Counted from the stretch's first letter, positions 1 to 8,796 are shown. The stretch: 64,000 nt of DNA from JAHEJJ01 sp965212205 (GCA_965212205.1 CBDBUX010000011.1:434001-498000), one strand, 5' to 3'. The notes: generated by a model not told the origin, from the sequence alone. Program-made: numbers and translations.

Positions 1-1108
1 ACAGATCAAGTCTTAATTCGTTTGAAGCTTTTAACGTAGACATTGCCGTGGCGAACTGGTTCCGGATGCTAAAGGGAAAACTCAATAATCCGTTTTCGGT
101 CTCCTGAATATGTCCCCTTGCGCTTGCTTGTTCGAATAAGATCCCGATACCACCATTTACATCCGGATAGGTAGATCCCTTGCCGTAATAATAGTCATCG
201 TACCGCTCTTCGGTAAAATAAAGTGACCCTATCTTGTCTAGTGCGCTTGCATGAAATTTACTTATTTCCCGGGTCAGATCCTGATTTTCTTTAGGGGTCA
301 GGGGATGGACTCTGCTGGGTACGCCGGGTTGAAAAAAGAAAGTCGAATTGGTACCCATTTCATGGTGGTCTGTGAGCACGTTGGGCATCCACTTATGGAA
401 GGATTCGATTCGTGCCTTGCTTTCCGGTAATTGTACCGGAAGCCAATCCCTGTTCAGGTCGAACCAATAGTGGTTGGTTCGGCCACCGGGCCATACCTCA
501 TGGTATTCTCGTTCATTATTATCTGCGTTCAGATGAATACTCCTGTTGGTATTGGCCCAATATGCAAATCGTTGAAGCCCATCTGGGTTAAAGGACGGAT
601 CGAGCAAGACCACGCTGTTGGCCAGTTGAGAATCAATCTCAGGTCCCTGCGCGGCTGCCAGGTAATAAGCATAGGCCAGAGCAGCATTAGAACCGCTGGG
701 TTCATTGCCATGAATGGAAAAACCCTGGTAAATCACAACAGGTATTTGGCTTAGCTCCGAATCGGGCAAATCTTCCTCCGTAATTTTAAGATGTTGTACG
801 CGGATTTCTTCCAGTTTTTGAAGATTTTCCGGCGTAGTGATGGTGAGCAAAAGCAAAGGGCGTCCTTCAAATGTCTTACCCCTGTTTTCCAGCATGATTC
901 GGTCGCTGGCATTGGCCAGAGCTGTCATATATTGAACCAGTTTATCATGGGTGACATGCCATTCACCTACCTTATGGCCGATCACTTGTTCAGGTGTAGG
1001 GATGTCGGGATTGTATGAGGTCCCTTCGGGAAGATAATATTCCAATTCCTGGCCTAATATCGGTTGCAGGGAATATAGGATAAGTATTAAAAAGAGTGAT
1101 ATTCTCAT
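1..1108 (-). CDS. M14 family zinc carboxypeptidase (3' end outside window)
   Basis: Secreted metallocarboxypeptidase of family M14. The reading frame opens at ATG 1108 and runs off the left edge, so about 369 N-terminal residues are visible and the C-terminus is missing. Residues 1-20 form a signal peptide (MRISLFLILILYSL, then Gln). The zinc site shows the family HxxE pattern (HGNEPSG, His133/Glu136). It is followed by the substrate-binding NPDG and DLNRDW stretches near residues 174 and 217, and a third ligand candidate in TDHHEM (His248/249). The large size and N-terminal lead resemble Bacteroidota M14 proteins that act on peptides in the periplasm or outside the cell. The general acid glutamate lies beyond the visible part, so activity cannot be judged. 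Confidence 0.9.
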   Translation of the reverse strand, partial: MRISLFLILILYSLQPILGQELEYYLPEGTSYNPDIPTPEQVIGHKVGEWHVTHDKLVQYMTALANASDRIMLENRGKTFEGRPLLLLTITTPENLQKLEEIRVQHLKITEEDLPDSELSQIPVVIYQGFSIHGNEPSGSNAALAYAYYLAAAQGPEIDSQLANSVVLLDPSFNPDGLQRFAYWANTNRSIHLNADNNEREYHEVWPGGRTNHYWFDLNRDWLPVQLPESKARIESFHKWMPNVLTDHHEMGTNSTFFFQPGVPSRVHPLTPKENQDLTREISKFHASALDKIGSLYFTEERYDDYYYGKGSTYPDVNGGIGILFEQASARGHIQETENGLLSFPFSIRNQFATAMSTLKASNELRLDL

Positions 1109-1131
1109 AATTTTTCGGGTATTGGTGGGTC

Positions 1132-1139
1132 GAAATATA
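1132..1139 (-). promoter_or_regulatory. Candidate -7 element for the M14 peptidase
   Basis: On the minus strand this reads TATATTTC, one base from the Bacteroidota TAnnTTTG consensus. It lies 24 bases before the ATG at 1108 and just after the terminator of the upstream gene. No clear -33 element was seen. Confidence 0.35.
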
Positions 1140-1143
1140 AATA

Positions 1144-1173
1144 TAAAAAACGGCCTTTAATTTTAAAGGCCGT
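1144..1173 (-). terminator. Rho-independent terminator after the PUR gene
   Basis: A perfect inverted repeat (CGGCCTTTAA / TTAAAGGCCG, arms 1151-1160 and 1163-1172) is followed on the minus strand by six T residues. It lies 28 bases past the PUR stop codon and separates that gene from the M14 peptidase. Confidence 0.85.
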
Positions 1174-1200
1174 CTGTTGAAATTATATTTTGTACTTGTT

Positions 1201-1569
1201 TCATATATCCTCGAAGTCCAGATCGGTAAAGCTCTCGCTCGAGGCCTCACCGTTCGAACTCGGTTCTGTTTTCTTAAAATCTTTTTGATGGCGTTCTGAA
1301 ATAACCTCAGTTCCCTTTTCAGCAATGATATAATCCATCATTTCCCCAACATTTTCTCTAAAGGCTTCAAAATCCTCTTTATAGAGATAAATTTTGTGCT
1401 TTTTGTAGTGGAAGGATCCGTCATCGTGGGTAAACTTTTTACTTTCAGTGATGGTCAGGTAATAGTCGCCTGCCTTTGTGCTTCTGACATCGAAGAAATA
1501 AGTTCTCCTTCCAGCACGTAATACCTTCGAGAATATTTCTTCCTGATCCATTAGTTCTTTGTCGCCCAT
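1201..1569 (-). CDS. PUR-family DNA/RNA-binding protein (DUF3276)
   Basis: Small 122-residue cytoplasmic protein of the DUF3276/PUR family, nearly universal in Bacteroidota. The PUR repeat covers residues 8-100 and shows typical pieces (FSKVLRAGRRTYFFDV, DYYLTITESKK, KIYLYKEDFEAF). An acidic, serine-rich tail follows (about 101-122). Family members bind single-stranded nucleic acid; the specific target here is unknown. The gene stands alone: an ABC exporter terminator lies upstream and its own strong terminator downstream. A TACATTTTTG stretch about 40 bases before the ATG may be its promoter. Length matches the family. Confidence 0.9.
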   Translation of the reverse strand: MGDKELMDQEEIFSKVLRAGRRTYFFDVRSTKAGDYYLTITESKKFTHDDGSFHYKKHKIYLYKEDFEAFRENVGEMMDYIIAEKGTEVISERHQKDFKKTEPSSNGEASSESFTDLDFEDI

Positions 1570-1615
1570 GATTTGATTTGTGTAGTTAGCTGTAGATATA
1601 ATATCATCAAAAATG

Positions 1616-1642
1616 TAAAAAAAATGCTAATTCAGCAACATT
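1616..1642 (-). terminator. Probable terminator after the ABC exporter
   Basis: On the minus strand, right after the exporter stop codon, AATGTTGCT pairs with AGCATT (two-base bulge) and is followed by eight T residues. The stem is short and bulged, so this is probable rather than certain. Confidence 0.5.
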
Positions 1643-1645
1643 TTT

Positions 1646-3400
1646 CTAGTTTTCTTTCTCAGACAATTGATGAATGTAAAGCTCCTTATAGTAGCCTTTT
1701 TGAGCAATCAGTTGGTCATGTGTACCCTGTTGTAAAATTTGACCGTCCTGCAGGACCAGGATCAGGTCGGCATTTTTAGCAGAGGAAACCCTGTGGCTTA
1801 CGATCAATGTGGTCTTATCACGGGAAGCTTGCTTAAGATTGTTGAGGATTTCCTCTTCGGTCTCGGTATCTACGGCCGACAAACAATCGTCGAAAAGGTA
1901 AATGACAGGATCCTTCAGCAGAGCCCTTGCAATTGAAATGCGTTGTTTTTGGCCACCACTAAGGGTAATTCCGCGTTCCCCGAGGACGGTATCGTATTGA
2001 TTTCCGAATCCCATTATATTTTCGTGCACCACCGCCATTCTGGCTACCTCGAGGATTTCTTCTTCAGTAGCGTCTTCTTTACCAAATTTAAGATTGTTCC
2101 GAATTGTGTCTGAAAACAAGAAAGCATCCTGGGGAACGGCGCCGATTGAAGACCTGAGACTTTCTAAATTAAGATCCTTAACTCCGGTGCCGTCTATCAG
2201 TACTTCACCTGAAGTGGCATCATAAAGTCGGGCTACCAGATCGAGGATAGTCGATTTGCCCGAACCGGTCTTGCCTATGATCGCTACGGTCTGCCCCGGA
2301 TTAATCTCGAACGAAATATTGTTCAGGGCGGTAATATTGGTGTCGTCATAGGTGAAAGAGACATTCCTGAATTCAATTTTTCCTGAAACCGCTTTTCTTT
2401 CTTTCACGAGGTTGCCGATCTCGGGTTGCTCTTGCAGGAATTCATTTATACGTTTCTGTGAGGCTTCGGCTCTTTGCACAATCGATGTAAGCCAACCTAC
2501 TATGGCTACGGGCCAAGTCAGCATATTTACATAGAGTATAAACTCGGCTATGGTACCCACAGAAGCTATTTCACCATCGATATATTGCTTACCTCCTATA
2601 TAGATCACGAAAATATTGCTGATGCCGATCAACAGGATCATCAATGGGAAGAACCATGCATTTACTTTGGCAAGGTCCATGCTTTTATCTCTGCCTTCCA
2701 GCGCCAGCATATTAACCTCGTTGTTGATCCTGTCCTCGAGATTATAAGCTTTGATCACTGAGACGCCCGAAAAAGACTCCTGTGCGAATGTTGAGAGTGT
2801 AGATAGGTATTCCTGTACTTTGGTACTCCTGAGATGGATCACCTTGCTGATCTGATAGATCAGGAATGAGAGAATGGGCAGCGGTATAAGGGCGTAAAAG
2901 GCGATCGTGGGTGCCTTTATAAACATCAATGGAATAAGGCATACAAAGAGTGTCAGGGTTTGCATACCGTACATAATAGCAGGTCCGGCATAAAGTCTCA
3001 CCTGGCTTACATCTTCGCTGATTCGGTTCATCAGGTCACCTGTCCGATGCTTTTTATAGAAATTCAGACTAAGAAGCTGATAATGATCGAAGACTTCGTT
3101 TTTGAGGTCATATTCGATATAACGGGAGACATAGATAATGGTTTGTCTCATGAGAAATGTGAAGAATCCCGAAAGCAGGGCAGCCCCTACTATGATCAGG
3201 ACATATTCGAAAAGCAGGTCTTTCGCAGCAGGTTCAGGGATCTTTCCACCCATATAATTTTCAACAACTTCTATAGAGTTTTTTACATAGGTGGGCATCA
3301 CCAGCTGGAAGATCCGGGCGATGATGGTAATGATGATGCCGATCAGCAGCTTAAGCCAATATTTTTTGAAATACTTGTTGAGATGTTTTAATTCTTTCAT
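1646..3400 (-). CDS. ABC exporter, fused membrane and ATPase domains (MsbA/BmrCD type)
   Basis: Half-transporter of 584 residues with a six-helix type IV exporter domain (residues about 15-310) and a C-terminal ATPase (about 340-575). Visible ATPase motifs are Walker A GKTGSGKST (376-384), signature LSGGQKQR (480-487), Walker B YLFDD (501-505), D-loop SAVD and switch His536. The residue after the Walker B aspartate is Asp505 where a catalytic Glu is expected, as in the degenerate subunit of heterodimeric exporters such as BmrC. It may therefore need a partner, and none is next to it. Likely a lipid or drug exporter in the inner membrane. It has its own promoter box and terminator, so it is probably monocistronic. 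Confidence 0.92.
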   Translation of the reverse strand: MKELKHLNKYFKKYWLKLLIGIIITIIARIFQLVMPTYVKNSIEVVENYMGGKIPEPAAKDLLFEYVLIIVGAALLSGFFTFLMRQTIIYVSRYIEYDLKNEVFDHYQLLSLNFYKKHRTGDLMNRISEDVSQVRLYAGPAIMYGMQTLTLFVCLIPLMFIKAPTIAFYALIPLPILSFLIYQISKVIHLRSTKVQEYLSTLSTFAQESFSGVSVIKAYNLEDRINNEVNMLALEGRDKSMDLAKVNAWFFPLMILLIGISNIFVIYIGGKQYIDGEIASVGTIAEFILYVNMLTWPVAIVGWLTSIVQRAEASQKRINEFLQEQPEIGNLVKERKAVSGKIEFRNVSFTYDDTNITALNNISFEINPGQTVAIIGKTGSGKSTILDLVARLYDATSGEVLIDGTGVKDLNLESLRSSIGAVPQDAFLFSDTIRNNLKFGKEDATEEEILEVARMAVVHENIMGFGNQYDTVLGERGITLSGGQKQRISIARALLKDPVIYLFDDCLSAVDTETEEEILNNLKQASRDKTTLIVSHRVSSAKNADLILVLQDGQILQQGTHDQLIAQKGYYKELYIHQLSEKEN

Positions 3401-3432
3401 TCAATAGAACGACTAGACCTAAGCAACGGTCG

Positions 3433-3440
3433 CAAATATA
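3433..3440 (-). promoter_or_regulatory. -7 promoter element of the ABC exporter
   Basis: TATATTTG on the minus strand, an exact match to the Bacteroidota TAnnTTTG box, 33 bases before the ATG at 3400. It is divergent from the nusB promoter about 60 bases away. Confidence 0.55.
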
Positions 3441-3499
3441 GCGGTTTGGCTTTAAATCTAATGTTAGAAAATTTATAAGATAGATATTCTATGGCTTGG

Positions 3500-3528
3500 T
3501 TGTTGTTCGAATTAGATTTGTATTTTTG
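3500..3528 (+). promoter_or_regulatory. nusB promoter (-33 TTG, -7 TATTTTTG)
   Basis: TTG at 3500-3502 and an exact TATTTTTG at 3521-3528, separated by 18 bases, fit a Bacteroidota primary-sigma promoter. Transcription would start near 3533, which rules out upstream TTG codons as the nusB start and supports ATG 3565. Confidence 0.6.
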
Positions 3529-3564
3529 TCCCGTTGCGAATGCTGTTTAAATCTGTTCTTTTAC

Positions 3565-4512
3565 ATGCTCACCAGAAGGCAAATCCGGGTTAAAGTTATG
3601 CAGTGTATTTATGCACTGGTCTTATCCAAAGAGGAATCTCTGGATAAGCAAGAAAAGTTTTTGAAAGTCAGCATAGAGAATACCTATGTGCTTTACCTCC
3701 TGGTAATGGGACTATTTAAGGAATTGTATCAGCTGGCTACTACCCATGTAACCCATTCATCCAAAAGCTATCTCTCAAGTATTGACGACCAGTATCCCGA
3801 CAGGGAAAAATTCCTTAAGAACAGCCTCCTTTTACAAATCGTGGAGAATCAAATGCTGAGTGCTGAAATAAAGCAACGCAAGCTGAAAAACTGGTATCTA
3901 AACGAGGAATATGTAAAAATCCTGTATAAGGAAATTGCAGATCACAAGATCTACCACGATTACATGCTTTCAGGCAAAAAAGATTATGAGGCAGACAAAA
4001 ATCTGATCATCGATCTTTTTAAGGAAGTTATCGCTCCTAACGAAAAGCTATATGAATATTTCGAAGACGACAAACTCACCTGGGTAGATGACATTCCGTT
4101 GGTGAATACCTTCGTTCTAAAAATGCTGCGAAAGTCAGGCGAGTATCAACCCGAAAGGTTTTTTCTGCCTAGATTACTCAAGGATAATGAGGACATGACT
4201 TTTGCAAGAGAATTGCTGACCAAAACATTATTAAAAAACGCTGAGCTCGAGAAAGAGATCGAAGGGAAGACCCCGAATTGGGATAAAGACCGGATAGCCG
4301 ATGTAGATGCCATTTTACTTAAAATGGCCATCTGTGAACTGCTGTACTTTCCTTCAATACCAGAAAGGGTAACCATTAATGAATACCTGGAAATCGCCAA
4401 GGAATACTCAACTCCGAAAAGCAGTATTTTTATCAATGGGATTCTCGACAAGCTGGTGAAGGAATATAAATCGGAAGGAAAACTTAAAAAAACAGGCCGG
4501 GGATTATTATAA
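3565..4512 (+). CDS. nusB: Transcription antitermination factor NusB
   Basis: NusB of 315 residues. It has the long Bacteroidota form: an N-terminal helical extension plus the conserved C-terminal NusB fold, against about 140 residues in E. coli. The start MLTRRQIRVKVMQ and the C-terminal ERVTINEYLEIAKEYS and FINGILDKLVKEY segments are typical. It joins the NusE/boxA antitermination complex in rRNA transcription. ATG 3565 was chosen because the promoter box at 3521-3528 lies inside the longer frame that opens at TTG 3496. It is followed by DUF1573 and yajC on the same strand, a common flavobacterial order. Confidence 0.93.
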   Translation: MLTRRQIRVKVMQCIYALVLSKEESLDKQEKFLKVSIENTYVLYLLVMGLFKELYQLATTHVTHSSKSYLSSIDDQYPDREKFLKNSLLLQIVENQMLSAEIKQRKLKNWYLNEEYVKILYKEIADHKIYHDYMLSGKKDYEADKNLIIDLFKEVIAPNEKLYEYFEDDKLTWVDDIPLVNTFVLKMLRKSGEYQPERFFLPRLLKDNEDMTFARELLTKTLLKNAELEKEIEGKTPNWDKDRIADVDAILLKMAICELLYFPSIPERVTINEYLEIAKEYSTPKSSIFINGILDKLVKEYKSEGKLKKTGRGLL

Positions 4513-4524
4513 GCAAATATTGTT

Positions 4525-4532
4525 TAATTTTG
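4525..4532 (+). promoter_or_regulatory. -7 element before the DUF1573 gene
   Basis: TAATTTTG matches TAnnTTTG, 27 bases before the ATG at 4559 and 13 bases after the nusB stop. It suggests that DUF1573-yajC can be transcribed apart from nusB. Confidence 0.5.
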
Positions 4533-4558
4533 GGTCGAATTAATAAATCCATGTTATA

Positions 4559-5044
4559 ATGAAGAGAATTGTTTTGGTTTTTGCAATAGTGGCCATAGCA
4601 GCCATGTATTCTTGTAAAGAAAAAGCATCGAGCAAAGTAGATGCCGACAAAGTTGAATTAGCGGCCGACCGGGATGCACAGGCTAAGAATTTTCCTGTGA
4701 TGTCTTTTGAAAAGCGTGAGCACGACTTTGGTACGATCGTTAGCGGAACTCCGCAGGAAACTGTATTCAGGTTTACCAACACCGGAAATGCACCTTTGAT
4801 CATCACCGATGCGAAAAGCAGCTGTGGATGTACTGTACCTGAATATCCAAAAAATACAGCTATTGCTCCTGGAGAAACCGGAGAATTAATGGTAAAGTTT
4901 AATGGGTCGGGTCAGAATCAGGTTATCAAGACGGTTACGGTTACAGCCAATACTGAGATGAAGACCGAGCTGCTCAGAATCAAGGCATTTGTGACTCCAA
5001 AAGATGGTCAGGCCGTTTCAGCAGTAGGACCCACCGCCAACTAA
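4559..5044 (+). CDS. DUF1573 domain lipoprotein
   Basis: Exported lipoprotein of 161 residues. A short hydrophobic leader ends in a lipobox (MYSC, lipidated Cys19). A polar linker and one DUF1573 domain (about residues 55-150) follow. The domain is an immunoglobulin-like fold with the family mark SSCGCTVPEYP near residues 87-97 and HDFGTIVSGTP before it. The molecular role of DUF1573 proteins is not established. The gene lies between nusB and yajC, an arrangement recurring in flavobacteria, and is probably co-transcribed with yajC (23-base gap). Confidence 0.88.
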   Translation: MKRIVLVFAIVAIAAMYSCKEKASSKVDADKVELAADRDAQAKNFPVMSFEKREHDFGTIVSGTPQETVFRFTNTGNAPLIITDAKSSCGCTVPEYPKNTAIAPGETGELMVKFNGSGQNQVIKTVTVTANTEMKTELLRIKAFVTPKDGQAVSAVGPTAN

Positions 5045-5067
5045 ATCTTTAAACAGAAAACCAATTT

Positions 5068-5355
5068 ATGGGCGATTTAGGACAATTTCTTCCCTTAATA
5101 CTGATCTTCCTGGTGGCATATCTCTTTATGATACGTCCGCAGATGAAACGTCAAAAGGATGAGAAAAAATTTGCGCAAAGTTTAAAAAAAGGGGATAAGA
5201 TCGTAACCAAGAGCGGGCTTTATGGCAAGGTCGTCGATTTAAATGATAAAGACAGCTCATGTATAATCGAGACTATGGCAGGTAGGTTAAAATTCGATAG
5301 ATCTGCAATTTCCATGGAGATGAGCAACAAACTCACCGCTGTTAAAGAGAAATAA
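5068..5355 (+). CDS. yajC: Preprotein translocase accessory subunit YajC
   Basis: YajC of 95 residues: a short periplasmic N-terminus, one membrane helix (LPLILIFLVAYLFMIRPQMK, residues 8-27) with the conserved IRPQ, then a small cytoplasmic domain (KKGDKIVTKSGLYGKV). It associates with SecDF at the Sec translocon. Length and motif fit the family exactly. It ends the nusB-DUF1573-yajC group, with a strong terminator 24 bases downstream. Confidence 0.95.
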   Translation: MGDLGQFLPLILIFLVAYLFMIRPQMKRQKDEKKFAQSLKKGDKIVTKSGLYGKVVDLNDKDSSCIIETMAGRLKFDRSAISMEMSNKLTAVKEK

Positions 5356-5378
5356 CCTTCTATTTTCAGATTGATATA

Positions 5379-5403
5379 AACGCCGGCTTGTCCGGCGTTT
5401 TTT
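5379..5403 (+). terminator. Rho-independent terminator after yajC
   Basis: Perfect 8-bp stem AACGCCGG / CCGGCGTT (5379-5386, 5392-5399) with a five-base loop and a run of six T residues. Confidence 0.9.
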
Positions 5404-5454
5404 ATTCCCGCCAAAAAGTGGTTATCTTCCTTTGATAATCAAAAACCCTTCGAT

Positions 5455-6801
5455 ATGTCTACACGCAGAAAGTTTATCCGTTCGGTTAGCTACGGAGCGG
5501 CCGGTTTGGGATTGATGGGCGGATTCCCAACAGAAGTCCTGGCACATTCCGGAAAACAGCCTGGCCCGAATGATAAAATACGACTGGGCGTAATAGGATG
5601 CAATGGGATGGGATTTAGTAATCTTATATCCATGCTCAAACAACCGGAGGTAGAATTAGCAGCCCTGTGTGATGTAGACAGCAGGGTTTTGGCAGAGCGA
5701 AGCGCAGAACTCCAAGCTGGTGGGTTAAAGAAACCTCGATGGTATAAAGATTATCGCCGGATGCTCGATCAGAAAGATATAGACGTAGTGATCATCGGTA
5801 CACCCGATCACTGGCATTGCCTTCAGCTGTGCGATGCCCTTGATGCCGGGAAGGATGTATATTGCGAAAAACCCCTGGCCAATTCTATTCAGGAATGCCA
5901 GATTATAAATCAGCAGCTAACGCGCAGCAGTCAGATTGTCCAGATCGGCCAATGGCAACGGAGTCAACCTCATTTTGTAAATGCTATTGATTTTGTGCAT
6001 TCAGGAGCGCTTGGCGAGATCAGGTTGGCTAAAGCTTGGGCATACCAGGGATGGATGATGCCTGTGGATAAGAAGCCAGATAGTGCTGTTCCGGAAGGTG
6101 TGGATTATGATATGTGGTTGGGTCCGGCCGAGAAAAGGGCGTTCAATCCAAATAGGTTCCACTTCAATTTCAGATGGTTCTGGGATTACGCCGGTGGGCT
6201 GATGACAGATTGGGGTGTGCACCTGATAGATTATGCGCTTTACGGTCTGAAGGCAGGAATTCCTAATTCGGTAATGGCAACCGGAGGAAAATACGCCTAT
6301 CCATCTGATGCCTCAGAAACACCCGATACGCTCCAAACCATTTTCGAGTACGACCAATTTGCGATCCTCTGGGAGCACGCTACTGGAATAGATGGAGGTA
6401 ATTATGGACGTGATCACGGTATAGCATTTATCGGGAATAATGGCACTCTGGTACTTGATAGGAAAGGCTGGGAAGTGATCCCTGAAAAAGAATTTCAGGG
6501 ATGGGGAAAGGAAGGAGTCCCAAGAATGGAGGCAATACCATTGCAATCAAATTCTGGCAGCGGCTTAGACCTGCATACTAAAAACTTTATCGAGGCGGTA
6601 AAAACCCGTGATGCGAATTCCCTGAATGCTCCGGTCCAGGTGGGCTATGATGCGGCATTGGTTTGCCACATGGGAAATGTTGCTTATAAAACAGCGTCAA
6701 AGGTCAGTTGGTCAAATGATACCAATAGCTTTGCTACAGAAGAGGCCAACGCATATACCAAAGTCCAATACCATAATGGCTGGGGACTTCCGGGTCGATA
6801 A
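5455..6801 (+). CDS. Gfo/Idh/MocA family oxidoreductase with Tat signal
   Basis: NAD(P)-dependent sugar oxidoreductase fold, 448 residues. The N-terminus is a twin-arginine signal (STRRKFIRSVSYGAAGLG), so the folded enzyme with bound cofactor is exported. The Rossmann fold begins at about residue 41 (IRLGVIGCNGMG). The family EKP motif is present (CEKPLANS, near residue 143), followed by the substrate-domain segment GGLMTDWGVHLIDYALYG. Such Tat-exported members are common in Bacteroidota and often act on carbohydrates or glycosides outside the cytoplasm; the substrate is not visible here. It stands alone between the yajC terminator and the convergent YdeI-like gene. Confidence 0.9.
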   Translation: MSTRRKFIRSVSYGAAGLGLMGGFPTEVLAHSGKQPGPNDKIRLGVIGCNGMGFSNLISMLKQPEVELAALCDVDSRVLAERSAELQAGGLKKPRWYKDYRRMLDQKDIDVVIIGTPDHWHCLQLCDALDAGKDVYCEKPLANSIQECQIINQQLTRSSQIVQIGQWQRSQPHFVNAIDFVHSGALGEIRLAKAWAYQGWMMPVDKKPDSAVPEGVDYDMWLGPAEKRAFNPNRFHFNFRWFWDYAGGLMTDWGVHLIDYALYGLKAGIPNSVMATGGKYAYPSDASETPDTLQTIFEYDQFAILWEHATGIDGGNYGRDHGIAFIGNNGTLVLDRKGWEVIPEKEFQGWGKEGVPRMEAIPLQSNSGSGLDLHTKNFIEAVKTRDANSLNAPVQVGYDAALVCHMGNVAYKTASKVSWSNDTNSFATEEANAYTKVQYHNGWGLPGR

Positions 6802-6833
6802 AAGTTCCGGGTCATGGTAATTTCGGAGACAGT

Positions 6834-7418
6834 TTAACGTTTGTACTTGTCGTTAATACCCATCCCTAGTTTTATCAAAGGAAGGATCTTCTCCATTCTG
6901 GATACCCTGGTCTTTTCCTGTTTAGCCGATTCTATATATTCACAATACTCTCTTTGCTTGTAAGGACTCAGCCCTTGAAATTGCTTTTGCAGGTCCTGGT
7001 TCTGCTCTAAGGCATTTTTAAGCAATGATGGGACCTCGATACTTTTTTTTCTTTCTGGCTTTATCGTAAGCCCTTTTTTCTGGTTTTTGATGGCTTCCTG
7101 AATATAATCGAGTACATCGGTTGGGTTGATCTCCTCCACTGAGTTGAATTTCCAATGTCTCATAGCTTTGGTCTTGCCTTCCTGAGCATTTACCAGCACA
7201 CTTTTTGGATCGCTCAGAAAAACACCATTAAAAAACCAAAGTCCAAAATAATTTTTAAAGGACATAATACCGAGAACATTCTTCCCACCAATCGTATAGA
7301 CCGGCGCACCCCATTTCACAGTTTCCTCTAATTCTGTCTGAAGTGCCAGCGCTCTGAGGACAGTGATACCATCTTTAAAATGATGGTCTTTATCGAAATA
7401 GGTATCTGCTTTTCCCAT
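6834..7418 (-). CDS. YdeI/OmpD-associated family protein (DUF1801 domain)
   Basis: Cytoplasmic protein of 194 residues. It has an N-terminal DUF1801-type domain (ETVKWGAPVYTIGGKNVLG, about residues 33-51) and a C-terminal OmdA-type helical segment (LSPYKQREYCEYIESAKQ, about 149-166). Relatives are called YdeI or 'bacteriocin-protection' proteins, but the molecular function is not established. It begins three bases after the pepT stop codon on the same strand, so the two genes are almost certainly co-transcribed. Its role may therefore relate to peptide metabolism, though this is only inference from position. Confidence 0.82.
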   Translation of the reverse strand: MGKADTYFDKDHHFKDGITVLRALALQTELEETVKWGAPVYTIGGKNVLGIMSFKNYFGLWFFNGVFLSDPKSVLVNAQEGKTKAMRHWKFNSVEEINPTDVLDYIQEAIKNQKKGLTIKPERKKSIEVPSLLKNALEQNQDLQKQFQGLSPYKQREYCEYIESAKQEKTRVSRMEKILPLIKLGMGINDKYKR

Positions 7419-7421
7419 GGT

Positions 7422-8657
7422 TTAGCTTTTATAATTATGGGTAGCTGTTAATTCACATATTTTTAGAATTACGGCAACGGCCTTTTCCATGCTTTCTACG
7501 GGGACGTATTCATATTTTCCATGAAAATTGTGTCCGCCTGCAAAAATATTAGGACATGGCAGTCCCATATAACTGAGCTGCGAACCATCGGTTCCACCAC
7601 GTATGGGCTTTATGATTGGCTTTATTTCCAGGGCCTCCATGGCTTGCCGGGCAATATCGACCACATGGAAAACAGGTTCGATTTTTTCACGCATATTGAA
7701 GTATTGATCTTTGATCAGGACTTCAATCGCATCGGGGTATTTTTCATTAAGTTGATCACGCAGGGTTTCCAAAAAATGTTTTCTTTTCTCAAAATCATCC
7801 TGGTCATGGTCTCTTATGATCAGTTCCAATTCCGCGTGCTCGATCTCCCCCTTCATTTTATAGATATGGAAAAAGCCTTCCCTTCCACTGGTTTGTTCAG
7901 GTACTTCATCAGCGGGAAGCAGAGACGCAAATTCATTCAATATCCTATTGGCATTTACCAACTTACCTTTGGCATAACCGGGATGGACGCTTTTTCCTTG
8001 AGTACGGACAATGGCATGGGCGGCATTAAAATTTTCATATTCGAGTTCTCCTACCTGGCTGCCATCCATTGTATACGCCCAATCGGCTCCGAATTTTTCG
8101 ACCTCGAATTTATGCGCGCCACGCCCAATCTCTTCGTCGGGAGTAAATCCTACCCTGATCTTCCCGTGCTTAATTTCCGGATGTTGAATCAGGTGGTCCA
8201 TCGCTGTCATGATCTCGGTAATTCCAGCCTTGTCATCGGCACCCAGAAGCGTGGTGCCATCGGTAACGATCAGGGTCTGCCCCTTATACATATTGAGGTC
8301 GTCAAAATAATCCGGTGAAAGAACAATATTTTTTGACGAATTTAGGGTGATCTCTCCGCCATCATAATTTTCGATAATTTTCGGACTTACATTCTCTCCG
8401 CTAAAATCAGGTGAAGTATCATAATGTGCGATAAAACCAATTACCGGCACTTCATGATCAACATTAGAGGCTAAAGTAGCCATTATATAACCGTTATCGT
8501 CCAGGCTCACCTCGCTCATCCCCATATCACTTAATTCTTCCGCAAGCTTCCTGGCAAGTACCCACTGTTTTTCTGTGCTTGGCGTGGATTCGGAATTAGG
8601 TTCGCTTTGAGTATCTATGGTGACATAGGACAGAAATCTGTCAATAATTTTATTCAT
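7422..8657 (-). CDS. pepT: Peptidase T (tripeptide aminopeptidase)
   Basis: Cytosolic M20B dizinc aminopeptidase of 411 residues that releases the N-terminal residue of tripeptides. Metal ligands and catalytic residues are visible: HYDTSPD (His78, Asp80), the bridging DDKAG (Asp141/142), the general base in DEEIGRG (Glu175/176), TMDGS (Asp198), and the last His in AGGHNFHG near residue 380. The first subunit-specific GGTDGSQLS is intact. ATG 8657 was chosen over an upstream ATG at 8705 because a TATTTTTG box on the minus strand lies at 8683-8676. The gene is followed by the YdeI-like gene in an operon. Confidence 0.95.
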   Translation of the reverse strand: MNKIIDRFLSYVTIDTQSEPNSESTPSTEKQWVLARKLAEELSDMGMSEVSLDDNGYIMATLASNVDHEVPVIGFIAHYDTSPDFSGENVSPKIIENYDGGEITLNSSKNIVLSPDYFDDLNMYKGQTLIVTDGTTLLGADDKAGITEIMTAMDHLIQHPEIKHGKIRVGFTPDEEIGRGAHKFEVEKFGADWAYTMDGSQVGELEYENFNAAHAIVRTQGKSVHPGYAKGKLVNANRILNEFASLLPADEVPEQTSGREGFFHIYKMKGEIEHAELELIIRDHDQDDFEKRKHFLETLRDQLNEKYPDAIEVLIKDQYFNMREKIEPVFHVVDIARQAMEALEIKPIIKPIRGGTDGSQLSYMGLPCPNIFAGGHNFHGKYEYVPVESMEKAVAVILKICELTATHNYKS

Positions 8658-8675
8658 AGTTCGAGCATTAATCAT

Positions 8676-8683
8676 CAAAAATA
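8676..8683 (-). promoter_or_regulatory. -7 element of pepT
   Basis: TATTTTTG on the minus strand, an exact match to the Bacteroidota box, 19 bases upstream of ATG 8657. It falls inside the longer frame from 8705 and so decides the start. Confidence 0.55.
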
Positions 8684-8796
8684 AGGCTTTCATAGGAAGG
8701 GCCAAATCGTTTGAATGCTGAAAATCAGGGGCAGATATTATGTAACTTATGTATAGGAATTATAGTACATACCCACTTTAATTGTTTATCTTTCTT

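Noticed and set aside
3496..3564. Longer nusB start at TTG 3496
   Set aside because: The segment contains the promoter box TATTTTTG and would be upstream of the transcript start.
7521..8318. 265-residue plus-strand open frame opposite pepT
   Set aside because: It lies wholly inside the well-supported pepT gene, has no recognisable domain and is a shadow of its codon use.
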